Shown here: in pieces, positions 47,328 to 54,020 of the stretch
How the letters are laid out: every line of letters begins with the position of its first letter
Position numbering within the stretch: position 1 is the stretch's first letter
DNA from: Bacteriovoracaceae bacterium
GTDB taxonomy: Bacteria; Bdellovibrionota; Bacteriovoracia; Bacteriovoracales; Bacteriovoracaceae
NCBI GenBank assembly: GCA_016784965.1
Contig: JADHTQ010000009.1
Coordinates: 38,200 to 102,199, forward strand
Length of the DNA: 64,000 nt
Direction: 5' to 3'
The notes under the pieces: generated by a model
What the model was told of the DNA's origin: nothing
Databases searched by the model: none
The model's input: the letters and a program-made list of their open reading frames with translations, nothing else
Program-made: the position numbers and the translations under genes

Positions 47328-48380
47328 ATGGAAGTAACAATATTATTTTTTCTCTCCAGCGGGCTATTTCTAGGGTGGTCCCTGGGGGCCAACGATGCAG
47401 CAAATGTTTTTGGCACTGCCGTTGGCTCCAAAATGATAAAGTTCTCTACTGCAGCTTTAATCTGCAGTGTCTTTGTCATCATCGGAGCGGTTATCAGTGG
47501 TGCTGGAGCATCTCACACCCTTGGTAAACTTGGTGCCATTAACACTCTTGCTGGGGCGTTTACTGTTGCACTCTCTGCTGCAGTAACTGTTTTAATTATG
47601 ACCAGGCTAGGACTTCCGGTCTCAACATCCCAGGCCATTGTTGGTGCAATTATTGGCTGGAACTTTTTTTCCGGATTTGAGACTGATCCAAAAGTTATTT
47701 CAAAAATTATGATGACCTGGGTTTTATGTCCCGTCTTGGCCTTAATTTTTTCTTCAATTTTGTTTTGGATCACTAAATTTATTGTAGAACACACTAAAAT
47801 TCATCTTATAAGGCTAGATTCATATACTCGAATTTTGCTTATTCTTGCCGGTGCTTTTGGCTCATACAGTTTGGGAGCCAACAATATTGCAAACGTTATG
47901 GGAGTCTTTGTAAGTTCAACTCCATTTAAAGATATCTCCCTTGGGAGTTTATATACTTTAACTGGCGCTCAACAACTGTTTGCCCTTGGTGGGATTGCCA
48001 TTGCAATTGGGGTTTATACTTACTCTAGAAAGGTTATGATGACTGTTGGATCAAATATATTCAAGCTTTCACCTATTGCTGCTTTAGTTGTTGTGCTGTC
48101 GAGTTCTTTTGTTTTATTTTTATTTGCCTCGCAAAGCTTGCATGATTGGTTTGTCTCCCATGGGATACCACCCATTCCGCTTGTGCCAGTTTCTAGCTCT
48201 CAAGCTGCTGTTGGTGCTGTAATCGGTATTGGTATCGCCAAGGGTGGAAGAAATGTAAACTATAGAGTGTTGGGAAGAATCAGTTTGGGGTGGATTTCGA
48301 CGCCAATTATTGCCGGTATTTTTTCATTTATTACGCTCTTTGTTATGCAAAATGTCTTTATGACTAAGGTATTTTCTTAG
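47328..48380 (+). CDS. pit: inorganic phosphate transporter, PiT family
   Basis: 350 residues with about ten helices. The duplicated PiT signature appears twice: GWSLGANDAANVFGTAVGS near residue 15 and SYSLGANNIANVMGVF near 185, plus GLPVSTSQAIVGAIIGW and VPVSSSQAAVGAVIGIG. It is a low-affinity phosphate:cation symporter. Cotranscribed with the DUF47 gene. Followed at once by accessory-type repeats. Confidence 0.95.
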   Translation: MEVTILFFLSSGLFLGWSLGANDAANVFGTAVGSKMIKFSTAALICSVFVIIGAVISGAGASHTLGKLGAINTLAGAFTVALSAAVTVLIMTRLGLPVSTSQAIVGAIIGWNFFSGFETDPKVISKIMMTWVLCPVLALIFSSILFWITKFIVEHTKIHLIRLDSYTRILLILAGAFGSYSLGANNIANVMGVFVSSTPFKDISLGSLYTLTGAQQLFALGGIAIAIGVYTYSRKVMMTVGSNIFKLSPIAALVVVLSSSFVLFLFASQSLHDWFVSHGIPPIPLVPVSSSQAAVGAVIGIGIAKGGRNVNYRVLGRISLGWISTPIIAGIFSFITLFVMQNVFMTKVFS

Positions 48381-48384
48381 AAAA

Positions 48385-48429
48385 TGTTAACCATTTTCTC
48401 CGGTGTAATCTGTTAACTATTGTCTCCGG
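48385..48429. mobile_element. paired direct repeats resembling an IS end
   Basis: TGTTAACCATTTTCTCCGG (48385-48403) and TGTTAACTATTGTCTCCGG (48411-48429) are 19-bp direct repeats with two mismatches, spaced by seven bases, starting with TG. Multiple ~20-bp terminal repeats of this kind are known at ends of IS21-type elements. No transposase gene or second end is seen, so this would be a remnant or solo end. Confidence 0.4.
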
Positions 48430-48440
48430 AATGGACCATG

Positions 48441-48543
48441 GACCAAACTGAAAACCGAGACTGAGACTGCAACTGAAAAGGAAACGGAAACTGTTGCTGT
48501 TTCTGTTGCTGTTGCTGTTGCTGTTGCTGTTTTCAGTTTGGGC
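48441..48543. repeat. hexamer-based hairpin repeat element, copy 2
   Basis: Right arm: GTTGCT, GTTTCT, four GTTGCT units and GTTTTC (48493-48534), then AGTTTGGGC. Left arm: CCAAACTGAAAAC, then GAGACT/GCAACT/GAAACT-type hexamers up to 48492. The arms are imperfect reverse complements. Same plan and same ending as copy 1 at 30419-30520, but with different hexamer number and variants. Confidence 0.85.
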
Positions 48544-48580
48544 TAGATTGAAAGAGGGGAGGGATTATTGGCCTGATACC

Positions 48581-48651
48581 GCTCCCCTTTGTTGGTAATA
48601 AATGGGGCCCCCTGTTTCGCGAATCCCCATTAATTACCAACAAAGGAGAGC
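48581..48651 (+). promoter_or_regulatory. 27-bp inverted repeat covering the S23 gene's ribosome-binding site
   Basis: The left arm (48581-48607) and right arm (48625-48651) are reverse complements at 25 of 27 positions, with a 17-base loop. The right arm includes AAGGAG (48644-48649), the ribosome-binding site of the gene at 48656. Folding of the transcript should hide it. The stem is also a plausible RNase III substrate. Confidence 0.8.
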
Positions 48652-48655
48652 TAGA

Positions 48656-48955
48656 ATGTTGAGGAAATTTAGGACTTATCAGATGGCAATTATGTTTTAT
48701 AAAGGTGTGCAGAAGTTGAGGTTGCCTCGGCATTTGAGGGATCAAATGGATCGGGCCAGTAGTTCTGTGGTTTTGAACTTGGCAGAGGGGTCTGGGAAGA
48801 GGACACCTAAGGATCAAAGGAGATTTTATTCCATTAGTTTGGGGTCGTTGAGGGAATGCGAAGCCGTAATGGACTTGGTAGAGGTTGATTCTGAGTTGAG
48901 GCAACTTGCTGATCATATTGGGGCTTGTCTATATAGGCTTTGTTATCCCTCATGA
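48656..48955 (+). CDS. S23/IVP-type four-helix bundle protein
   Basis: 99 residues from the ATG at 48656, with AAGGAG six bases upstream. Typical of the four-helix bundle family first found in 23S rRNA intervening sequences: FRTYQMAIMFYKGVQKL, LPRHLRDQMDRASSSVVLNLAEGSG and RRFYSISLGSLRECEAVMDLV. Related to the Avd accessory protein of retroelements, and presumed to bind nucleic acid. Its codon use is strikingly G-rich compared with its neighbours, which suggests transfer. It is outside rRNA here and flanked by stems: the 27-bp inverted repeat before it and a short hairpin over its stop codon. Confidence 0.85.
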   Translation: MLRKFRTYQMAIMFYKGVQKLRLPRHLRDQMDRASSSVVLNLAEGSGKRTPKDQRRFYSISLGSLRECEAVMDLVEVDSELRQLADHIGACLYRLCYPS

Positions 48956-48964
48956 GGAGGGATA
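48944..48964 (+). terminator. hairpin over the stop codon of the S23-like gene
   Basis: TATCCCTC (48944-48951) and GAGGGATA (48957-48964) form a perfect 8-bp stem with a five-base loop that contains most of the TGA stop. No T run follows, so it may stabilise or be processed rather than terminate. Confidence 0.4.
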
Positions 48965-48969
48965 GCTAA

Positions 48970-49236
48970 TTACAGGTTTTCAATGGCTTCATGAAGGTAG
49001 GCATCAAAATCGCCTTCCTTCTGGTTTGAGAGTCCTTTGTTCTGAATTAGAACATGGCCAGATCTAAACTTGTTTGCCGAATCAAGGCAAGTTTGGAAAC
49101 TTAACACTGATTTAACTGGTGGAACTGGTGTACTACTTGGGCCAAACTGCTCACGATAATATTGCATCGGTCCTGAGATTGGATAGACAGCAATGGCCGA
49201 AAAGGGACACAACAACAGGATAATATATATTCTCAT
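48970..49236 (-). CDS. small secreted protein of unknown function
   Basis: 88 residues from the ATG at 49236 (AAGG seven bases upstream); a GTG two codons earlier is possible. The signal peptide is clear (MRIYIILLLCPFSAIAV). The mature part has one central cysteine (FQTCLDSANKF) and a Pro-rich stretch PSSTPVPPV. Unknown family; stands alone between the S23-like gene and the recombinase. Confidence 0.55.
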   Translation of the reverse strand: MRIYIILLLCPFSAIAVYPISGPMQYYREQFGPSSTPVPPVKSVLSFQTCLDSANKFRSGHVLIQNKGLSNQKEGDFDAYLHEAIENL

Positions 49237-49342
49237 CCCCACACCTTAACGCTGCGCAGTGCCCACGTCAAGAAAATTATTCATTCAACTTTAAAAATAC
49301 AAGAAATATTATGTTTTTTTAGCTGGCTCCGATAAAGCCGGT

Positions 49343-50332
49343 ATGACACAAGCATTATCTACTACCGTTTTAAACAGTATTTGTTCAAGACAAAAAATTA
49401 ATGAGTCAACTGCGGCTGAATTGGATTATGAGTTTTTTAAAAATTTTCCCTCAGAGCACACTCAAAAATCTTATCGCAATGACATTGGACAGTTTTTGGA
49501 TTTCATCAGAGATAACTTTAGCGAAGTTGCAAACATTGATACCCTTAAGCGGGTCCATGTTGTGGCCTTTAGAAATTGGCTACAAGAGCTTGACTATGCA
49601 CCTAAAACAATCAATAGAAAGCTATCCTCAACTTCTAGTTATATCGACTTTTTAATTGAGAAGGGTTTTATTGACTTTAATCCTTTTAACAGTGTCAAAA
49701 GACCAAAGCAAGTGGTCGTAAACGAAACTAATGATCTTAGTGATGAGGAGGTAGTTAAGCTTTTTGAGGCAGTGGATGTAAAGTCAAAGTCTGGTCCACT
49801 TCATCAGGCCATCATCTATATGCTCTTTTCAACAGGTATCAGGAAGTCAGAACTAATCAATTTAAAATTAAAAGACTATACCGAAATTAATGGGCATAAA
49901 GTAATTAAGATTAAGGCCAAAGGGGGGAAGCGTTTAACCAAAGTTGTACCGCCTGAAAGCGCTGAGGTCTTAGATTCATATGTTAGGTGGCTGCACTCTC
50001 AGTCTGATGAAATGCATCCCGAAGATTGGCTATTTAGACCTACGCGCAATCCCCAAAACCCGGGTCAACTCAATAGACCTCTAAATCCAAAATCGATTGA
50101 CTATATAATAAAGGTACATGCCAAAAAAGCAGGCATAACACATCGAATCTCTCCCCATTCAGCAAGGGCGAGCTACATCGGTTCGGCCCTACAAAACGGT
50201 GTAGACCTGCTGATAGTCTCTCAAGATGTGGGGCATGCATCCGTTGACACCACACAGGAATATAATAAACGAAGGACCAAGTTAAATGAGGGTCCTGCCT
50301 ATAAACTTGGCTTTTTTAATGAGCGAAAATAA
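49343..50332 (+). CDS. tyrosine recombinase (XerC/D-like integrase)
   Basis: 329 residues. N-terminal SAM-like DNA-binding domain (SEHTQKSYRNDIGQFLDFI), then the catalytic domain with Arg in FSTGIRKSELINL, Lys in IKAKGGKRL, His-x-x-Arg in SPHSARASYIGS, His in DVGHASVDTTQEY, and the nucleophile Tyr in the same segment. It may be a chromosomal Xer protein or the integrase of a small element. No attachment repeats were found. No good ribosome-binding site, so expression may be low. Confidence 0.88.
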   Translation: MTQALSTTVLNSICSRQKINESTAAELDYEFFKNFPSEHTQKSYRNDIGQFLDFIRDNFSEVANIDTLKRVHVVAFRNWLQELDYAPKTINRKLSSTSSYIDFLIEKGFIDFNPFNSVKRPKQVVVNETNDLSDEEVVKLFEAVDVKSKSGPLHQAIIYMLFSTGIRKSELINLKLKDYTEINGHKVIKIKAKGGKRLTKVVPPESAEVLDSYVRWLHSQSDEMHPEDWLFRPTRNPQNPGQLNRPLNPKSIDYIIKVHAKKAGITHRISPHSARASYIGSALQNGVDLLIVSQDVGHASVDTTQEYNKRRTKLNEGPAYKLGFFNERK

Positions 50333-50365
50333 GGCAGTACCCGACAAGTTTTATCATTAAATTTC

Positions 50366-50404
50366 TTGACATTTTCGGGGGTATTAGTTAATTACTTAAT
50401 TAAC
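50366..50404 (+). promoter_or_regulatory. promoter and ArsR-type operator of the sulfide operon
   Basis: A perfect TTGACA (50366-50371) is followed after 17 bases by TAATTA (50389-50394). The -10 lies inside a perfect inverted repeat, GTTAATTA-CT-TAATTAAC (50387-50404). A repressor bound there would block polymerase directly, fitting autoregulation by the ArsR-family protein encoded just downstream. Confidence 0.75.
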
Positions 50405-50464
50405 TTTGCTACTGTTATTATTGTAACATCGGTTTGTTGCTGGTCACCTATTTTAAGGTAATAT

Positions 50465-50764
50465 ATGAAATTAGAATCAGACTGCGCCAAATTATCGGCT
50501 TTTTTTGGCCTATTTTCTAATCCTCTGCGATTGAAAATACTATGCTCTCTAAAAGAAGGTGAATTGACCATTACCCAAATTGTAAATATTGTGGGGTCTT
50601 CTAAACACAACATATCGCAGCAATTAAAGTTTTTAAGAATGGCAAATATAATTACCCAAAGAAGGGAAAAAAGATTTGTCTACTGCTCAATAAAACAAAT
50701 GGAAGTCATGCGACTCTTGGAACGCGTCGCAAAAACTATAAACGAAAACGATCTAAAGGGGTAA
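50465..50764 (+). CDS. ArsR-family repressor, probable sulfide/persulfide sensor
   Basis: 99 residues, winged HTH (FGLFSNPLRLKILCSLKEGELTITQIVNIV, then SSKHNISQQLKFLRMANII). Cys27 in ILCSLKEGE matches the position of the first reactive cysteine of BigR/SqrR-type sulfane-sulfur sensors; Cys74 in VYCSIKQ could be a second. The metal-binding CxC of classic ArsR proteins is absent. Four bases separate its stop and the SQR start, and a palindromic operator lies upstream. Confidence 0.82.
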   Translation: MKLESDCAKLSAFFGLFSNPLRLKILCSLKEGELTITQIVNIVGSSKHNISQQLKFLRMANIITQRREKRFVYCSIKQMEVMRLLERVAKTINENDLKG

Positions 50765-50768
50765 AACC

Positions 50769-52001
50769 GTGAACAAGTTGGTAATTCTAGGCGCCGGTAC
50801 CGCTGGTACTATCATGTTAAACAAGTTAAACAAAGTATTAAACAAAAATGAGTGGTCTATCACTATAGTAGATGGCGATGAAAATCACTACTATCAACCA
50901 GGATTTTTATTTGTTCCTTTTGGAACATATAAGTCTGAAGATATAGTTAGAAAGAAGACTGATTTTTTTCCACCAGACACAAATTTCATATTGGGCAAAG
51001 TTGCCAAAATTGAGCCAGACAATAATCAACTGCTGCTTGAGTCGGGAGAAAAAGTACCATACGACCTCCTTATAGTTGCTACAGGTTGTAGAATTGTACC
51101 TGATGAGACAGAGGGCCTAAAAGGTGATCTTTGGAGAAAATCTATCTTTGATTTTTACACTCCTGAAGGCGCAGAAGCTCTTTATAAATTTTTCAAAACT
51201 TGGGAAGGTGGAAAACTTGTATTAAACCTTACCGAGATGCCTATTAAGTGTCCCGTTGCCCCTCTAGAATTTTTATTTCTAGCAGATGAGTTCTTCACAA
51301 AAAGAGGAATTAGAGACAAAGTTGATATTCATTATGTTACACCACTGTCTGGTGCGTTCACTAAGCCTATGGCTTCAAAAATTCTAGGTGACACCTTAAC
51401 AAATAAGGGAATTAAACTAACTACTGATTTTGGTATCGGTAGTGTAGATAATGAGAAAAAAGAGATTGTTTCTTTTGATGATGTCAGAGTGCCATTTGAC
51501 GCACTTATAACGATCCCAACCAATATGGGATCTCAGCTTATAGAGGACAGTGAGATGGGCGATGAGCTTAGCTTCATTGAAACAGATAAGCATACATTAC
51601 AGTCAAATTCTCATAAAAATATCTTTGTTATTGGTGATGCCAGTAACTTACCTGCTTCAAAAGCTGGAAGTGTTGCTCACTTTGAAGCAGATATTTTAAC
51701 AGAAAATATTCTTCAGTTTGTTGACGGTATTGAGCCATCTCATAAGTTTGATGGACATGCCAACTGCTTTATCGAGTCAGGTTTTGGCAAAGGACTTTTA
51801 ATTGACTTCAACTATGAAGTAGAGCCTCTTCCTGGAATGTTTCCTCTTCCCGGCGTCGGTCCATTTTCTCTACTAAAAGAAACTAAAATTAACCATTATG
51901 GAAAATTGATGTTTCGATGGGTTTATTGGAACATGCTCTTAAAAGGTGAAGAGTTACCAATTGGGCCTGAGATGTTAATGGCCGGTAAAGAAACAATGTA
52001 A
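50769..52001 (+). CDS. sqr: sulfide:quinone oxidoreductase-like flavoprotein
   Basis: 410 residues, two-dinucleotide-binding flavoprotein. N-terminal FAD site LGAGTAGTIMLNKL, DGDENHYYQPGFLFVPFG, LIVATGCRIVPD, a cysteine at KCPVAPLEF, FVIGDASNLPASKAGSVAHF, and a second cysteine in HANCFIESG. The two Cys match the redox pair that carries sulfide-derived sulfur. It oxidises sulfide at the membrane to polysulfide, feeding quinone. GTG start with AGGGG upstream. In an operon with sulfur carriers. Confidence 0.85.
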   Translation: MNKLVILGAGTAGTIMLNKLNKVLNKNEWSITIVDGDENHYYQPGFLFVPFGTYKSEDIVRKKTDFFPPDTNFILGKVAKIEPDNNQLLLESGEKVPYDLLIVATGCRIVPDETEGLKGDLWRKSIFDFYTPEGAEALYKFFKTWEGGKLVLNLTEMPIKCPVAPLEFLFLADEFFTKRGIRDKVDIHYVTPLSGAFTKPMASKILGDTLTNKGIKLTTDFGIGSVDNEKKEIVSFDDVRVPFDALITIPTNMGSQLIEDSEMGDELSFIETDKHTLQSNSHKNIFVIGDASNLPASKAGSVAHFEADILTENILQFVDGIEPSHKFDGHANCFIESGFGKGLLIDFNYEVEPLPGMFPLPGVGPFSLLKETKINHYGKLMFRWVYWNMLLKGEELPIGPEMLMAGKETM

Positions 52002-52030
52002 TTTCAACATTCAAACATAAAGAGTATGAG

Positions 52031-52696
52031 ATGAATATAGAAACACAATTAGATGAAATTAATAACAAGCTTGCGGTGCTGACCAGCGAGATGGACCATC
52101 AAAAACAGGTCCGACTAATGCTAGAGGGCCTCAAGGAAGAATTAACAATTATTTCAAAAGAGGCCATGGGAACTGCTATTACCTCTTTTGAAGGCGTATC
52201 TGAGCACCTGACACTCGACAAATTAGGACACATGACCAAAGTCATGGCCCAAAACACTGACAACATGACTTTAATGGTTGAGCGCATGGGTATGGTCAAT
52301 GATCTTGTCGAAGAGGTCACTCCCATTTTTAACGATGTGGTCAAAGACTCTATTTTAAAGTTTGATGAGGCCCATAAAAAAGGATACTTCAAACTATTTA
52401 ATGCTCTAAATACAATCACTCTGAAGACTTTAGATTCTTTTAGTGATGAAGACATCAAAAAACTTGAAGATAACAGCGATATGATCGCCAACACTTTGAA
52501 AAATTTAGCAAACCCCGAACTCCTTGGTACGGTAAATTGCTCTTTAGAGGCATATAATGAGTTTAATCAACAAAAGGTAGAAAACGTTTCTATCTTTAAA
52601 ATGATTGGCATGTTAACTTCTGCCCCCTTGAGAAAATTCGCCCTACTGGGATTTCAAATTGTACAAAAGATTATGAATTATAGGATACAAAAATAA
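52031..52696 (+). CDS. DUF1641 family protein
   Basis: 221 residues, largely helical and acidic, with the conserved DUF1641 C-terminal part (ANPELLGTVNCSLEAYNEF and SIFKMIGMLTSAPLRKF). Proteins of this family regularly accompany SQR or sulfur-relay genes but have no proven activity; here they are 29 bases after sqr. No signal peptide; it may dock the relay at the membrane. Confidence 0.75.
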   Translation: MNIETQLDEINNKLAVLTSEMDHQKQVRLMLEGLKEELTIISKEAMGTAITSFEGVSEHLTLDKLGHMTKVMAQNTDNMTLMVERMGMVNDLVEEVTPIFNDVVKDSILKFDEAHKKGYFKLFNALNTITLKTLDSFSDEDIKKLEDNSDMIANTLKNLANPELLGTVNCSLEAYNEFNQQKVENVSIFKMIGMLTSAPLRKFALLGFQIVQKIMNYRIQK

Positions 52697-52714
52697 ACTT
52701 GTAAGGAGGAAATT

Positions 52715-53032
52715 ATGACAACAAAAGAAATGGCCGGAACACAAGTAGAATTGGATAATGATGGACATTTAAAAGACTTCAAAACCTGGAATGAAAACAT
52801 CGCTCCAGAACTTGCCAAAGAAGAGGGAATTGATGCCCTAACTGACCGTCACTGGGCAGTTATCAATTTTATGAGAAAAGAGTACGAAGCAACTCAAACT
52901 GCTCCTACGATGAGAAAAATTACCAAGCAAAGTGGAGTTGGAACAAAAGAATTTTACGAACTTTTCCCAAAAGGACCTGCTAGAAAGGCAGCAAAAATTG
53001 GGGGACTACCTAAACCTAAAGGTTGCATCTAA
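52715..53032 (+). CDS. tusE: TusE/DsrC/DsvC-family sulfur carrier
   Basis: 105 residues. The whole family profile is clear: VELDNDGHLKDFKTWNENIAPELA, the middle HWAVINFMRKEYEA, and the C-terminal arm ELFPKGPARKAAKIGGLPKPKGCI in separate pieces. The penultimate Cys104 is the sulfur-carrying residue. The upstream partner Cys of true dissimilatory DsrC is Ala here, so it is closer to TusE. AGGAGG lies seven bases before the ATG. It accepts sulfur from the DsrE-like protein in such systems. Confidence 0.9.
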   Translation: MTTKEMAGTQVELDNDGHLKDFKTWNENIAPELAKEEGIDALTDRHWAVINFMRKEYEATQTAPTMRKITKQSGVGTKEFYELFPKGPARKAAKIGGLPKPKGCI

Positions 53033-53047
53033 TTAGGAGAATTGAGT

Positions 53048-53539
53048 ATGAGCACAATGGAACCAGTTAAAAAAGTTACAATTGTTATTTCTAAAGGTGG
53101 CCTTGAGCACGTATATCCAGGCCTAATCATGGCAAATGGTGCACGAATGGAAGGTATTGAAGCAGACGTATTCTTCACCTTTTTTGGTCTTGATGCCATC
53201 ATTAAATCCAGAATGGATAAACTAAAAGTTGCAACTGTTGGAAACCCAGGAATGCGTTTTCCAAACGGTATGGCGATGCCTACTATGATGGGAATGGTGC
53301 CAGGTATGTCTTCTTTTGTTACTAAGATGATGCAAAAGGAAATGGACCAACTAGATATCCCACCAATTAGTGAGTTTCTAGAGATGATCTCTGATGCCGG
53401 AGGCGGAATTTACGCCTGTAAGGCAACAGTTGAGATGTTTCACTTAAATGAAAGAGACTTCTGTGATCAACTAAATGAAGTTATCACCGTTGGCGAATTT
53501 TATGAAAAATCTGCAGGCGCGCAGATCATTTTTACTTAA
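53048..53539 (+). CDS. DsrE/DsrE2-family sulfurtransferase-like protein
   Basis: 163 residues from the ATG at 53048, with AGGAG eight bases upstream; the TTG six bases earlier is less likely. Features of the DsrE-type fold: VTIVISKGGLEHVYPGLIMANGA, ADVFFTFFGLDAI, and the cysteine in GGGIYACKATVEMF expected to carry persulfide. A methionine-rich middle part (MRFPNGMAMPTMMGMVPGM) resembles DsrE2 members. Last gene of the sulfide operon, before a terminator. Confidence 0.85.
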   Translation: MSTMEPVKKVTIVISKGGLEHVYPGLIMANGARMEGIEADVFFTFFGLDAIIKSRMDKLKVATVGNPGMRFPNGMAMPTMMGMVPGMSSFVTKMMQKEMDQLDIPPISEFLEMISDAGGGIYACKATVEMFHLNERDFCDQLNEVITVGEFYEKSAGAQIIFT

Positions 53540-53565
53540 AATATATTTTTTTATAATTTAAGGCA

Positions 53566-53606
53566 TTGGGGCCTATTCTCATCGCGGAATTGGCCCTATT
53601 TTTTTT
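53566..53606 (+). terminator. terminator of the sulfide operon
   Basis: GGGGCC (53568-53573) pairs with GGCCCT (53592-53597), loop of 18 bases, then A and eight T. Positioned 27 bases after the last stop. Confidence 0.6.
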
Positions 53607-53631
53607 CCTACTTACCTTTGGATATTTTCAC

Positions 53632-53660
53632 TTGACACGTAAGGCTATTTGCCTTACAGT
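53632..53660 (+). promoter_or_regulatory. promoter with operator for the HTH gene
   Basis: TTGACA (53632-53637), 17-base spacer, TACAGT (53655-53660). Between them GTAAGGC (53639-53645) and GCCTTAC (53651-53657) form a perfect inverted repeat with a five-base spacer, a likely operator for the HTH protein encoded 33 bases downstream. Confidence 0.7.
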
Positions 53661-53692
53661 AGATATTAGTTAATTGGAGTAGTATTTGAAAC

Positions 53693-53992
53693 ATGAATAC
53701 TAAAAAACTTATCCCACATTTAGAAAAAGACCTTGGAGAGATGTCATTCGGTATGTTTTTGAGGGTCACTCGTAAATCAATGGAACTCACTCAAGTTGAT
53801 ATGGCGAAAAAACTCAAGATCTCCAGAGGAACGTTATGCGATATTGAAAAAGGTCGTCAATTAGTTAGTCCCAAACTAGCATTCCAAATTGCCAAAACAT
53901 GTAAATTCCCAGAAGTCATTGCTGTTCAACTAGCAATTCAGGATCAATTAAAAAAGGCCAATTTAAAATTCAAGGTTAATCTTGCAGCATAA
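53693..53992 (+). CDS. XRE-family HTH transcriptional regulator
   Basis: 99 residues. The helix-turn-helix is MELTQVDMAKKLKISRGTLCDIEKGR (residues about 28-54), preceded by a short helical arm. Of similar size to HigA-type antitoxins and small phage repressors, but no toxin gene is adjacent. The operator-like repeat between its -35 and -10 suggests that it represses itself. It lies between the sulfide operon and the large secreted-protein gene, which is convergent with it. Confidence 0.85.
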   Translation: MNTKKLIPHLEKDLGEMSFGMFLRVTRKSMELTQVDMAKKLKISRGTLCDIEKGRQLVSPKLAFQIAKTCKFPEVIAVQLAIQDQLKKANLKFKVNLAA

Positions 53993-54020
53993 CTTAATAA
54001 AGACTACTGTCTATATTTTT

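Noticed and set aside
48533..48916. 127-codon open frame on - strand
   Set aside because: Antisense to the S23-like gene and its inverted repeat; the + strand has the family match and ribosome-binding site.
49343..50332. Prophage or integrative element around the tyrosine recombinase
   Set aside because: No phage or conjugation genes, no tRNA and no attachment repeats nearby; a chromosomal Xer-type protein is equally likely.
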